Assembly: GCA_020536535.1 (NCBI GenBank) | Contig: JAHLWZ010000849.1 | Location: 1 to 64,000, forward strand | Length of the DNA: 64,000 nucleotides | Direction: 5' to 3' | From: Pelomyxa schiedti | Lineage: Eukaryota > Evosea > Pelobiontida > Pelomyxidae | Shown here: piece by piece, positions 46,980 through 61,900 of the stretch | How the letters are laid out: every line of letters starts with the position of its first letter | Position numbering within the stretch: the first letter of the stretch is position 1 | Notes under the pieces: generated by a model | Told to the model about the DNA's origin: nothing | Database searches by the model: none | The model's input: only the letters and a program-made list of their open reading frames with translations | Made by a program: the position numbers and the translations under genes

Positions 46980-49900
46980 CTAGCCAGAACTATCCAAGGT
47001 GCTGGAAACGTCCTCGGGAGGAGCCTCATTGAGGCTGCTGTGGCTGTGACGGTGGTGATGGTGATGCCCGTGGTGGTGGTGATGGTGGCTGTGTGTTTTG
47101 TGTTTGTGTGGAAGGGAGATGATGCCTTGCTGTGGGTCTACCTGCAGGTCTACGGAACTGCTTTTGCTGGTGTCACTTTGTTGGTGGGAGTGTGCCTCTG
47201 ATGATCCAGAAGAGCTGGGTTCCAGGTGGCTGGAAATGGTGAGGTCTGGTGTGTTCCCCACAATTGACTGCGACGTTGAGCCTATGACATCACTTAGCTG
47301 GATATTCGAGCCGGAGTGACTTCGCGATGAGGGCGGGGGTGAGAATCTCGGCAGAACGTTCGCTTCGCTGAAAGATGTATCCCCGGCAATGGAATTGAAG
47401 TCGAAGCTGTCAAATAAGTTATCGGAAGTGCCTCCTGGATTTGTGGTTGTGGGTTGTGAGGTGATGTCTGCTTCAAAGCTGTTGAAGGCACTCAATGTGG
47501 AAAAGCGAGAGCTGCTGTGGTCCTGGGCGGACCTAGACGGGGTGGCTATCTTTCTGTTCAAGCTTTCGAGGACTGTGCAATAGTTGCTACTGTTGGTAGG
47601 TTGTGAATCAGCTTTATCGCTTGTTTTGTGGCTACTTTCGGGTTCCACAAACGACGCAAAGGAATTCTCCTCATCGTTTCCGGTACGAAGAGCTTCAAAG
47701 CTTTCCTCAAAAAGTAACAGAGAGCTGTGTCCTCCCGATCCCTGTGATCTGGTTTTCCCTGTAGTTACCCCTTTATCAGACTCAACGAATGAGTTCCACA
47801 ATTCACTATCCCCAGTTTGAACGGAAGCGACATCATTAGACTGCACAATAGAGTGCACACCAGTGTGACTTGGAGTGTTGCCCAATGAAGGAAATTTCTG
47901 TACACTGATTTGAAGTTCTTCTGACCTCCCAGATGATTGCTCGAGGGCATTTTCCATGCTACCCGAAATCAACAAACTGTCAGTTGATTTTCTGGAAGAA
48001 CTCCTCGGGTCTGTAGAACCTGCACTTGTCAACTGCAATGAGCCAAAACTAGTTTCACATGTGCTGAGCTTTGCATTTAAGCTGGCTAAGACCGATTCAT
48101 AAGAATCTCTTTTATCAACTGGTGCTAAACAGGGAGTTGGTGTTTGCATTTGAACCCTAGCACTTGGTTTAGCAGAGGAGGCATCCAAATCCAATGAATT
48201 AGAATAATAATGGTCTTCGCTGTTTTCTTCCTCCTGTGCATTCAAAATATCATGTGCCAGTTCTGATAAGCAAATGCTATCAGAATCAACTTTGTAATTC
48301 TCTCTGTGAAGAACAGATGAGCCTTCCATTTGTATTGACCAAGTCCCACTGTTAGCAATAGACACTGATTGAGAGTCATTAAAAGAGGGAAAGTAGGTGT
48401 TCCACGAAAGTTCTCTACTCTCCAAGGAAGCTGGGTTCACAGACGACTTATGGCTTGAGTTACTCTTTCCAGATTTCAGCTTTGATGGCAATGGCTCACC
48501 ACTTACGCTAGGGCTGGCAGTTGTTTTTTGTGTTCCTGTCACCAGGGAGTTGTGCTTTGACTGAGGTGTCTCACTTGACTTGCTGTTGCTTGTAAGGCAA
48601 AAGGAGTGAACTTCGGACTTATCACAATGAGTAGTTCCAGAAGGAAGAGTACTTAGGGGCTCAATTAAATGAGTCCCAGAATTAGATGTAAGGTAATCTT
48701 GAATATCATTGCTCTGGACGATGGCGGAGTCAAGGCTGGCAAAACAACTAGTGTTGGGTTTGCTGATCACTGTGGAAGTCATCAGGTTATCATCGAGGTC
48801 TTCAGTACAGATAGAGGACATTTGGGCACAGTGTTCAATATGAGATACAGGAGTTCTTGTCAGTCCTGCAGATAATGAGGGACTTTCCTTGTCAACGACA
48901 GGCTTTTCCACAGTTAGCGAGGGGTAGTCTTTGTCAAGGGGATCATAAACTGCGGAATAATTGTCTGTATGAGACTGGGATGCATCACTGATATGAGACA
49001 CTTCACCAAGAATCTCGTCCACAGTGTTAAAAATAGTGGACTGAAAGCTTAACTTTTTCGACTCAGAAGAGACGGGTAGTTGCGAGAAAGATGATAATAT
49101 CGAGACAGAGGACCCTGACAAAGAGTTTTTGGATAGATCGACCTCGGGTGCCACCTCGGGAATAGGTGTGCTGGGAGGTGGTGGGATTTGGTTGGAGTCT
49201 TTTTCAGATTGGGAGTGATGAGCTGCAATAAGGGATCTGGTGGTAACATCAGAGAGAGGTTTGAAAGTATGTTCAGTGGAAGGTTTTTCTGAAGAATGAC
49301 GGCTACTTTTTCTGCTCGTGGTTTCCCCAAGGGAATGATTTTTTGAAGACTGTATACTTTTTAACTTCGTTGTGGTTGATGAACTTGGTGGTTGCTGGTT
49401 ACTTAAGAAGGAATGATGTGAATACACTGTCTCTGAATCCTCTGGATCACGTTCATCAGACACGATTTCAACAGTGCCAAATAAGTTACCACTACTATCA
49501 CTTAAGAACACTGAACTTACACCGTCTTCAGACGTGTTAATGCTTTCTACACCTGTAAACAAAGTCATATAACCGTCTGTACTATGAGAAGATTCTCCTG
49601 CTGTGGCAGTCCTGGTGCGGTCATTCCTTATACGTGGGTTGGAGAGTTGAATTTTTGAATCTTCTTGTACTGACTGTGGCCCGCGTGAAGACCTCTCTGA
49701 CAAGGACTCGAAACTTGATGGCTTCATGGAGTCCACAGAGTCGGCACAGTAAGACGGAGGAAAATCGGTGGAATCTATTATTAGAGATTCGGAGGAAGCG
49801 TCAATGCGTTCTTGGGAAATTAGAACGTCAACACTTTTATCTCTATCAGAAGCGTGGAAGGAAGGAGATTCTCGCAAATACAACGTTGAAGAGGAGGGAA

Positions 49901-52900
49901 AGTAGGCTTCTGATAGGGATTTACAAGGCTGTGAGAAAATTTCCGCAGTAGACGAAATGGTGCCAACTGTCTTCTCAACTTCCGGTTCGAGTTCGCATTG
50001 TGATGACTGGATAGAACTAGTCTGGTCATGTGCACTTGTGAAAAGAAAAACTCCACTATCCACAGAGACTTTTGATTGTGTACTATCAAGCAGACTACTT
50101 TCGTCAGTCGGGATTGATTTGAACTGTGAGAGTTTCAAGAAACCGCCAGAAGTAGTTTCCAAATTGACAGAACTTCCTGACGCCTCCACTTTTGTGTCCT
50201 CACCCACAGTGCTGCACTTTGTGGAGAGAGATTGGGAATGGAGTGTCATTTCATCTATTTTGTTTGTCTTTGAGTCTTCAGACCTTTCATTACTCACTTC
50301 CAGTTCATCAACCCACCAGTCTTCATCCCCGTCCCCATTCTTACTATGAGTTTCTTCTGTGAGAGTATCTTCTGAACCAACAATCAGGGTTACTTCACTT
50401 TCACTTTCATCTCCGATATCCATGGATGTGTTCAAACCCAATACAACACTTATGCCTTCAGTAGTGTCTGAATGCTCAGAGACTAGAACTGAATTGTGTT
50501 GGGTGGCAGAGGTACTATCTTTCTCTTTAAGACTTGCAATTGTCTTTATGCTCTCCTTTGTGCTTTGTCTACTGCTTTGCCTGGAAGGATTAGTGACTTG
50601 ATGACTCGTTATGCAATCGGAAAGACTCCCCGAGCTCGTTGTGATTGGAAAATAATGTGACATTGTGCCATTGGTTTCAAGTGTGTCGAGAGCTTCAATT
50701 TCTTCAGTTCCAAAAACACCATCCCATGCTCGAGAGCCAGGAAGAGGCTGGAAGGACTTGGAAGACAGGGTCGATTCAGGCAGAGAACTTGAATTTATGT
50801 GAAGAGATTCCGTTGTGAAGGTCATACTGCTACTTAAATTTTGATCTGAACAACCATCAATATCTTCACCCGAAAATCCCGATGCTGGCCTTTCACATGG
50901 GGCCGACATACCAGAGGAAATTATTTCCTGTATTGATAGACCCTCGACTTGACGCGCACTGGGATCACCACCAGAGCTCAATGTCGGTAAGGGAAGGGTG
51001 CCGAATATAGAACTGTAGACTTTAGATTTAGAGGAATAGCTTGCATTATCAGCCTCGTAATACGAGAGGGTTCCAACATCGCTGAGTACTGATCCAACTG
51101 ACACACCTTCTCCAGCACAATCGTCCTGAGTATCCAACTCCAACTGGTTTTGAACCGTCAATCGTGTTGCCTGGGAACTTGACTTGAAAGAACGGCTGCC
51201 ATCCATTGATTGCAATAAAGCTTCCACAATCGCTTTTACTTCAGAGTTCTTTTTGTCAGAAACACTTTCACTGCATACTGAACTGGTCTGACAGAGTTGA
51301 TTTCTTTCTACACTGGATTTTTCTGGACTATGATCCGCGTGAGTAACCTCTGAGAAAGTTTCATCCATCCCTGGAGTGGGAATAAAATCTGCCCCCTCAC
51401 TCAACGGCTCCAAGCCTTCCAATAGGGAATATGTACTTGCAGTTTGGTGTATTGACGACTTGGGAGATGGGAAATTGATTCCTTCAAACGTGGTACCAGT
51501 TGCCATTATTGAACCGCTGGAGGTACTGCTGGAAAGGGAAAGAGGCATAGACAATCCCATGGTTGAGTTGCTTTCTTTACTCCTTTGTAAGGGAATAGAG
51601 TTGCTCGCGGTAGCAGGAATGGATTGTGGTTGATTTCCTGAAAGCCTTTCTGTTTCTAATGAACCGTGAAGAGATTCTCTCTGTTCAGCCACAAAGCTTT
51701 GAGAGTTGGATTCCACAATATTTTTTGGTACATCAGCCATCTCACCTGCTACATAAGTTTCTTGAGGAATACTATGCTCCGCATTTGCCAAAACATGCAC
51801 CCCTTCATAGTCACTCCCTTTGGCTTGCTTGTCATTAGAAATAGCATCAACTCTGCTCTTTGACAAACGGAGTGAAGAACTAACAAAGTAATTGCTTGTT
51901 GATGTATCAGATTCAATTGAAACAGCACTCTCAAATAATTCTCCTGACTTGCAGACTGAATCTTGCATCGAATTCGAGGTTTTGCCAGTTGGACACAACT
52001 GATTTGAACTTTTTTCCATGGTGAAAAGCGAGTCACACTGAGAATCGCCACTGGGAGTATGTACGTTGCGATTTAAGCTTGAAAGCACGCCAGCGTAAGT
52101 GGATATGTCAGAGGGGGATAAACTGTGCTCAGAAATAACATGGTCACGTGCACTTTGCCTGGAATTTTCAAGTGCTTTTGATGAGTTTCCAGAGGAATGG
52201 TGGGACATAATATCTTTAGAACTGAAACTGTTGCGAACGCCCGAAATGCTAAGCTTCTTGCTTCTGGGTGAGCATTGCTCTGTTCCCATAGAGTGAGTGA
52301 ATTCTTCTTTACTGGACTCTGCACTTGAATTTATTCCCTTTGGTTCTCTAAGTGCACCTGTCTGATTTAGTGTGCTAGAAGTCCCTAAGCCAGTAGCAGA
52401 TGACACGGCTTGAATTGGTATATCAGAAGATACATCAGTGATGGAGATTACTGAAGGAGAGTCATCGGCCCAAATACTTTCTGAGCCACTCTGATCCTCA
52501 GTTTCATCATCAATTGCCAATATAGCGCTGTCCAGCTCGTCATTCAGGAGATGTTTGTCCACGCTTAACCTCTCTTTTTCCAGTTGCTTCAGTGCCTCCC
52601 CAGTGCTGTAAGTACCACAGACCGATGTGGATTTGGAACCCCCTTCTAGCAGTCCACCCACCGCCCAGTCGGGATTCCACTTTAGGGTTTTTTCGGTTGA
52701 GCTTACTGCTTGGATTTCTCCCACTACAGTTTTCTCACTGGAGTAAGGCTGGTCTTGTTGATGGGAGGTAGACATATTGCTTTCAGTACGCCTGGTGTTG
52801 AATTCATCTGCAACGAACGGGTTGACTTCTATCTGTGGTCCTCCACTGATAGTCAAGGAGGAATCCTGAATGCAGCTCTCAAATTGAGGTTTTTGTGAAG

Positions 52901-55900
52901 TCTCATGTATGCCTCTGTGTTTTCTGCTGGATTGTTTGCTGGAGAAACTGGCACCTTTGTGTGAACCTCTATTCTCATTTGCAGTGAAACTTGGGTGGGT
53001 TGAAAAAACTTGCTCTTCTGAAGAGTGAAAACTTGCATCAGAAACAGAGCAATTCAAGGAATTCATTGTAGTAGGAAATAGAGATGAGGATAAAGATGCC
53101 CCAGAAAAAGAAGAGTTTCCAATAGCACTCAACTCCACAGGAGACAGGGATTCAGTGTGTATAGACATGTGGTTCCCAGTGTAGGTCCTTACACTGGGAT
53201 AGTTCGATTCATCAGATTTTTCTTTATCCTCAGAGGGTAGTTCCCCATTGTGAATACCATTGATCACTGGGCTCTCACTGGCTGCTTCTACCTCGAGAGG
53301 CTTTGAAACAGAATGTGTATCTGTTCCGTAACTGCCAGTGAGAGACTGCACTAAAAAATGATTAGTTTCTTGGGTGTTTATGCTTGGATCTAAGCAACTG
53401 CTTTCATCACCCGGGTACCCTGCAATAAAAAGTGGATCCATTGACTCATGGTAGTCATTGCTTTCAACCAACGTGCTACTTACCCAGTTACTCTGAGAAG
53501 AAACTTGCTCCTTTGATTCCAGTATGCCGGCTGTAAACGAAATGGTTGAATCTGGTTGTTTGTTTGTGCCTGAACTTCGAGTTTTCGACTTGCACTGAAA
53601 GGAGTCTCCGTGGCTCCCCAAAGGTAAAATACTTGTTGTGCCTGACTGGGGTATCTCTTGGCTTCCACTTTTATATGACTTGTAGCTAGCCTCATAGTCA
53701 CTGAGGGGTAGCTGGGCTGTGACAACATCCTCTTCCTCTTCGAATTCCTCACTAGGCAATGTTCCAGAAGAATTACATGGTTCAGATAGAAAGGGAGATG
53801 CTGAACTGCGACTGGAATTGTGCAGCATGGCATCAGTTCTTAGCATTTGTTCTACAATCTTAAGTATATTGCTTGCCTCGTTTTCTGTCCCCTGGGTTTT
53901 TTCCTTTTCCTGGTTTTCGCATGCACTTGATGCATTTTGTAACTTTATATCTTGCTGACAACCTAAATCTGCAGTGTCATTTTTATTCTTTGGTAAGGTG
54001 TCATCTACATCCATTGCACTCAATGAACTCCTGGAGTTGCTGGCTTGTGAAGAACTGCCAGTTTGTGGAAGACAAACGGGTGTGGAAGGGAGACCTTTCA
54101 AGCTATTCTCAAGATAATTCTCACGAGATTTAGTGAAGAGGAGGGAACTTTGTTCTGCTAGATGGGACTCATTTCTTGAAGAGCAGTCAAGTTCTAAAGG
54201 AACCTGAGAAAACAGTGTCCCACTCGATGTTTTTGGCGTGAAGGAGCTCGGGGGATTGGAAAAACAAAGCTCGTTGGCGAGTGACGCAGTTCCAACATTG
54301 AAAATGGACTTTGAAACAACTGTGGAGGTGTTGTACGAGTTGAGTGCATCCTCTTCATCACCAGTATTACTGTGATCTGGAGATTCTACTTTCCCTCTAA
54401 TACTGTCTTGTTTCTGTGTATTTCTAGAGGAGTCCAAGTTAGCTTCCACGGTGTTGATGCTTTCAAAAAAGGAAGTGGAGGAAGGTTCTAGACTCCCACA
54501 ATGGGAAACTAAATCATCGGTATTGGTTGAATCCTCACAATCGGGAACACTAACAAGAGACTGATAATCACTTCTCTCAAGGCTGGCATAGCTGTTTGTC
54601 AACTGGACATCAAGAAGGGCTCTTTGAACGTTGCTATCTGGATCGTTGGATGCTTTGGAAGAAACACCTCGTTCTTTTAGATTGGACTTTGTATAAGAGT
54701 GAGGTTTGGAACTTTCATGTGTATTCATCTGCGATGTCTGATCAAATGGAGAGGAGGCCACAAGATAATTAGTGCTTGTACCCTCTCGTTGACCTTGCAT
54801 AAATTTCTGTGTGGTACTCTGGCCAGAACGAATTTCATAAAGGGGTGCGTCCTTCGTTTTATCTGCAGAAGACATGCGGCCCAGTTTGTTTCCACTCCTC
54901 GAAGAGGTTTTACTATGAGTTGATCTATGCTTATGGTGTTTCGTGTTCACGGAGTTTGTAGGACTAAAGTCTTGTCCACTTATACTAGTTTGAAACAGTT
55001 CATCTGGGACTTCAATAGAGGCTGTTTGAGAGTGCTCATCAAGTGGGTCAACAGTACCAATTAAGTCCCCACTTTCAGAAGGTTCGCTAGAAGCACTGCC
55101 ACCAGGAGGAAGAATTGCTTTTGTCTCCATTGATGATGTACTAGAACCATCTGATGAAAGGGGACCAGCACTCCCACTTGTTTCTTTCAGAAGACTGTAT
55201 GACCTCTCAAGAGCACTTTCTGCAGCAAGGTCGATAGAATTGTGTATGGTAGTAGAGAAAGTGCTCAGCCTTGCACTGGTACTCAAAACCGAGTTTTGTG
55301 CCCTCTCATTAGCTGTAAAATTACCTGATGCAAATTGGCTCCCATAATCACTTGGTGAGATATTGCTGCTGGAAGCAATATTTGATGTGACACTGGGCTC
55401 AAGGGTGCTGCCAGATCTATCAAAAAAATTAAATTCCCTGGGGGACAGTGATCCATATGATTTTGTCAAGTGCCCATAAGAGTGGCTTGGTTCCAGACTT
55501 TCATCTCTGAATTGACGAACAGAATCAACGGTGGGTTCAATTTCTTCATCAGGAAAATTTTCCATTTCTGTAACTGAGCCGTGGTTCTTCCCTCCTCTCT
55601 CGTCACTAGAGCCTTTGGAACTAGTTGGTTGAGTGCCAAAACCTTGGTTTGGAGCATTGGGGGTTGGCCTTTTAGCACAGGCACCATTTCCAGCATCATC
55701 GTCGTCATCGTCGGAATGGAATTTGTCTGGTTTGGAATACTCTTCCTCTACGAATTCTATTTGGTCTTCTTCATTGTCTTCTTCATCAAGATCCTCACTC
55801 CTTGAGGATTTGCCTGGTTGTGGTCCCGTGTGTTTTGCACTACTTTTGGCACTACTCTCAATAAAAGATTCTTCAAGAAGAGAAATTTCAGTAACATCGT

Positions 55901-58900
55901 CCATTAGTCCCTTTTCTGCTTGTGAGTCCTCCTCAATACTTGCACAGAAACTGCCAAGAAGGTCTTCACTATCACTCTCATTCAGCTCGGTCATGCCACT
56001 ACCAATAAGATTTGCTGAGTTACCACTTGCACTCTTTGCAGAGGAGCCACGGGCTGAAGAACTGCCACCAATTGCAGCAGTACTATCCCCAGCACCAGGA
56101 ACACCACAAAAAGCTTGTGCAGCAGATGCACTGCTTTGCTGTGATGCCCTAGAATTTCTTTTTGACTCCGTGGAGGGATATTTGTTGCCTTTCTTACTGG
56201 CTCCAGAACTGGACTGGCTGCCACTTGCTTTCGAATTTCGTGAAAATTCCTTACTGGAGATTGAATCCTTGTCCTCTGAAGGGGTATTTACGGCGCTATC
56301 TTCTTTTGGAACGTTCTCAGAACCAGGTTGAAGTGGAGGGAGGTGGCTTTGCAATTTTTGTATCTGTTGCTGCAGTTGTTGCATTTGCTCTTGTAGTTGC
56401 TTGGGCGCTACCGATTGACTAGGTTGCATGGTGTTCTCTTCATTTCGCTGCACAGGGCTAGGCTGTTCCTCAGTACAAGGAGGAGCTGCCACCTTTTTAT
56501 AATTAATAAGAAACTGTGAATTTTCAATACCTTTGTCAAGTCAGACCGTACAGGAACTTGATTTTGTGGTGGGAATTGAATGGGTTTCTGTGAAGAAATT
56601 GGCCCATAATTCTCCTGTCTGATGGGGGGCAGGGTTTCAGTTTGTGGAACAACAACTAATTGAAGAGTTGGCGATGGCGGTAAAGATGGCACTGTTTGGG
56701 GAACTGATTGAAGGGGAGGTAACTGAGAGAAGTCAGTCTGGGGAACAACCACGAGAAGATGATCGGGCTTCGCTTCATTCCCTTCTTGCAGAGGATATCC
56801 CAAAATATTGGGGTGAGGCTGAATGGCTTGGTCTGAGGGGGGTTGTGGCAAAGAAGATGGCTGCAAATTGTTGAACAAGGAATGAGAAGCTTGTGACTCA
56901 GATGATTGATTGTCTGAAGCAAGCCTTGGAGTAACGTTATCTTCACTGCTTGAGCTAGAACGTTGTTGAGTTTTCTTATTAGTCTTGTGCTTGTGGTGTA
57001 TGTGGCCGAATCCAGCAGACTCTGTAGCATTCCCAATCTCTGGGTGCCTATCAGTTTCCATTGAATTTGTTTCATCCTGGGGAGTGACTGTATCAACACT
57101 ACTATTGTGCTCACGAAGCCGTGTGACCGAGCTTGTCTCCGAATGTTGTGTTGCCTGAATATCATCTTCAACGTCAGTATGATCCATGCCTGCACTGCTG
57201 AAAGTTCTTGGTTTGAAATTAGTGGAAGGATGTGGACTTTTCTCTTGTGGAATCCGGCTATCAAGTCTTCCTTGATAGGCGTTGTTTGGATTCTTACTCG
57301 AGTATGATAAGCTGTCCAACAACTCATCCACCTCATCCCCTAAAGATTTTCCGGTTGCATCCTTTGGGTAATCTCCGTTTTTGTATAGAATGGAATCTGA
57401 CTTGTCTGAGCCAAAGTGCGTAAGAGATGGCTCTATTTCGTCTGTACTGGATACAAGTATTTGTGATTGATGGAGCGGGTGAGACTTGTGCCGAGAACGA
57501 TTTTTCCGCCGTTGGTTGGTCTTTGCATTTCGTGGCTGTGGCAAATCTTCACCGAAGGCAAGGTTTCCGCTGGGTGTTTCAATTAAATCGATAATTTTAC
57601 TGACTTCAGCACTGACATCGGATTCAATTGGTGAAAGCACTTTGCTCTGCTGGGTTTTAGGAGATTTGACGTTTCCTTGAGGTTGAGGGGGAGAGGCCTC
57701 TTGGGTTGGGCCAACCTTTTTCATGGTGAGTGCATAGGTAATAAGCTGAAAGATACTTGTTGAATTGCCTGAAGCTCTTTCAGAACTTTTACAGCTTCAT
57801 GTAACCCAAACTGAGAGTCGGGTTTGCTCACTATATGAATTAAGGAACAGGAATATTATTTTGAGTGAAACCTTCTTTGGAACACTCCATGTGAGCCACT
57901 CTATCTGTAACCTGAGTCAAATCTTTTTGTAAAACGGAAAGAGTCTGGTGTATGTTGGTATTTGTGTCTGACATTTGCTGTGACAACTTCGTAATCTACT
58001 GAGAGTAAGAAATTTATTTGCCCATTTCAGAATTGGATTCACTTGTTCTGATCTGGAAGTATTGTACGCATTCTGCGCGGAAAGACCGGAGGCAATACTA
58101 GCATTGAGCTCGTGGATAGTGCTAATTACTACCATCACAAGAGAAGACAAAGAGGAAGAAACAAACTTTCTATGAGATTCAATACTTTTAGAGTGTGAAG
58201 AACAAAGCTCCCGCAGAACAGAAATATCGGCTCTTATTGCAGGTAGTTCTGCCTGTATTTTGGAGTGTATCTGTTGAGATACTACCTCCCTGTAAGAAGT
58301 TAGTTAGACTAAGAGTAACACAGGGCACAATTTACATGGCACTTCGCGATTTTTCTTCAGAAAAGGCACATTGTTGGTGGAGAGAATCCAAGTCCTTTTT
58401 CAGGGTACTTATTTCATCAAGAATTTTGGTATGCAGCTTATTTATGGCCTTATTGCCCCTTGTTTGGTTAAGTTTAATGCATGATTGTCTCACCTACAAG
58501 TTCAGAGCAGTAAGCGCATCTTCATGCTGTTTAACTGCATAAGAGTGTTCAGCCACAGAATCTTGGAGAGACTTAATACAGCTGCATTGCGCTTTTAGAG
58601 ACTCAACTTGTCTGAAATATATTAGAGTTGATACTGGGGTTTTTTCGTACAGTTCCAACGATTTAAGGTTATCTCGTTGAGATGCTAGAGAGTTGGCAGA
58701 AGAAAGCTGCGTTATGGCATCACTTAGGGCCTGTACTTGCTGATTGGCAACAGGTGGATTTGTTGAAAGTGGTGTCTGAAGGCTTCTCACTAAAGCGACT
58801 TCTCTGGAACTATCATTAGCTAATATAAAACGGGAGACCTACCCTCGTAAGTCCTGTAGCTGTGAAGTGAGTGTCTGAATTAATGGTTGCTTGGCATCAA

Positions 58901-61900
58901 GTGATTGACAGCTTTTAGAAACATAATCTAGGGAGCTATTTACACTTAATACAAACAAAACTTATTGGGAAGCCACAACCTTGCTAAAGAGTCCACCTTT
59001 GTTTTGAGTTCATCATATTTACAGGTGAGCATAGTCACCTCCTGTTACATATTGTTTATACAGTTCCACGTTGTATAGACAGGGAACTACCTTGAGAGAG
59101 GAATCCTGGGGTTTTGGGTGAATTTTTAGCAGTGCCTCCTGCACTTCAGCAATTTGTGTTGAACTTTCTTCTGGGCGCTCACTTTCAAGCTTGGATACTT
59201 TTTTCCCCTGTTTCTTAACTTGTGAGGAAAGTTTTTCCAATTGAGTATTATGCTGATCAACAAGTTCTTTCAGACTATCATGAACCCGCACAACCTCAGT
59301 TAGTATTTTTTTCTCCAGTGATTTCATGGAGACTTCAGTTTCACTCAACTTATCACTGTGATAGTTCAATGCTTCTCCAATTTGTTTTCTCACGAACAAC
59401 CGGAGTTCATTGTCATGGGCAGATGACTGACTGGAAGCATCAGCAAGTTGTTTCTGGATTTCTGGAACACATTCCACTAATAGCTTTCTCTCCAAGCGTT
59501 TCACTGAATCACTGAGTGCATCAAATTGAACTACTTGACGGGATATTGCGTCATCTATCTGTTGCTGAACCGTTTTTGCATTGAATACTTCTGCCTTTTG
59601 CTGAAGCAGTTTCAAGGTCGATCTCAACTCGTCGTATGGCTGAATGTTGGAACCAATTTCTTGAACTTTCCCCAGAAGTTCAGTAACTTGCCTGTGCACC
59701 TCTTGTTGGGAACTGTTCTGTTTCCCAATTCGTTGCTCAGCTTGTCTGACTTCGTCTTTCAGCTCACCCACATTGGAGTTCTGTTGTGTTATTGATTCCG
59801 TGAACTGTTTCCGTAGATCATTGATATTGTCTATCATTTGTTTGCGCAACTCTCCAACAGATTCAACAACACCCTTACGCAGCTCTCCGCCTTGAATGTT
59901 GGCGTTTGTTTGTAAGTCAGTTAATTGCCTACGGAAGTCGGCAGATTGTTCATTGTTGTGTGACTCCACCTCAAGAACTTGCCTGCGTATTTCATTCATG
60001 ATTTGGGTGCTGCTTTGAGCTACATTATCCACAACTTGCTTTTTAATTTCTGCACCTACCCCTTGCATCACAGAGTCTCCAACCTGACGTTTGATATCAG
60101 GTGCAAGTGTTTGCACAGCACTATCAGTAATCTCTTTGGTGATCTCTGAGAAGTGAGAAGTCGCATCAGCAATTTGCTTTTTCAACTCAGGAATTATCGT
60201 TGCAGTGTTCTTTGTAAGGCTGGAAACGTTTTGAGTGACGTCTTCAATCTGCTTCTGGTGTTGTGTTATAACATCTGAGAGCCGCTTTGTCTCAGACACA
60301 TTCGTGGCCACTGCAGAAGCTGTTTTGCTCTCGAAGTTTCTCAGGTATTCTCCTTGCTGTTCATCAAGTTGAGTTATTCGACATATTGCTTCAGCAAGAT
60401 TTTTTTGGAGATCTGATAGAATCTGAAGGTGTATTGTGTAAGAAAAAATTCTTCTATTCTTCTGAACCTGAGCTTGATGGCTGGCCCGAGTTTTAGTGCC
60501 CTCAGCTATCTGTGAAATGCCAGATATGTCTGAGGAAATCTGTAGACAAAATTAGAGAGGTTGAGTTTATTGGAAACTCACAGAATCCATTTTCTCAGTG
60601 AAGCTGTCTTGAAATTGAGCAAGTTGCTTATTCAGACCATCCACTTTTGATTTTTGGTCATCTCTTCAGCCAAGATGAGAGAGGAAAATATTGTTTAAGC
60701 TACTTAAAGTGCACAAGGTTTTGAATGTCCCGCGTGAGTTTTTCGACATTATCCCCAATGGGGTGACAAGTCTCTTCAATCCGCCTATCAAAGTCATTTG
60801 TGGCTGCAATGCAAGTAGCTATATTTTGTTTCAGTATTTGCATTTGCTGGTCAGAGGTCTGCCTTCGAAAAAGGTTATGAGAGTGAGAAGTGAGCATGTT
60901 AAAACCTTATAGACGAGGCCTCCACTTTGGCCAGAGAATTCTTGATCTCAGAAATGTGGTCATTTGTAGAAATTTCATTTTTCTTTATGTCTTCCATTGC
61001 AGAAGAAAGCCTATTTTGTTTATTAAGAGAGCAACGAAATTGTGCGTTACCCTAGAAGCTCCTGAGTTACTTTTTGCTCAAGTAGCAACAGCCTTGTTTC
61101 CAAATCTGAAGGCGATGGAGTGGGTGGCAATGGTGTAGAGGGTAACAGTATGGTTGGCAATGGGGTGGGTGGCAATGTGATGGGTGGCAATGTGGTGGGT
61201 GGCACTGGAGCAGGTGCCAATACAGCTTCAGGTTCTTGGACAGGTAATTTGGTGTCTGGACTGGGTTGTGGTATGGGGGGCAGTGGCTTGCCTTCGGGAT
61301 TGGAGTCTTCCAAGGGGATAATGGTTGTGGATTTCTTACTTCCAGATTCCATTTTCTGCATATGCCCAAGAACTCCCTCTATTTTTTTTCTGAAAAAAAG
61401 TTATCACTCTCATATTAAGCTATGGTTGGTACCTAAGTTTTGCATTCTCCTTCTCCAATTTTTTTTGAGATTGCACCATATCTGTGCGCCACTTTTCAAC
61501 TTCAGTGGAGATCTCCTTAACCCGCTGGTCAGTGGCACCAAGTTGTTCTTCGTTGACTCTGCCATCAATTTCACCTCTTAGTTCTGATATCTAATATGTT
61601 AAGGAGGGTTGTAATCAACGTAGAGTAAGATGAACATTGGCATTGGTGCTTTCAAGGGCAACAGCCACTTGGTGGTGGAGAACGTTTACTGCATCACTTA
61701 TTTTTTTTTCAGTTATCATATCAGTTTCAGCACGCAAAGTACTCTCAGAGTTGTTGCTGCTTTTCGTATCAGAATATTAAGAGTAGTGGTTGATACTTGT
61801 TTGCTGTAGTGAAAAGAAATCTGTGTATTGAATCCGCAGCATCACATTGCAGAGGTGTAGGTGTACCTTGTGCAGCCATACCCTGTCTTGGAAGTATGAC

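Noticed and set aside
46980-56492. Bacterial contamination as the reason for a 9.5-kb intronless frame
   Set aside because: It joins in frame to intron-containing exons upstream and its base composition fits the neighbours.
61100-61260. Direct GT/GG-rich repeats that look like a tandem or regulatory array
   Set aside because: They are codons of a Pro/Leu/Thr-rich segment in the giant protein's coiled-coil part.
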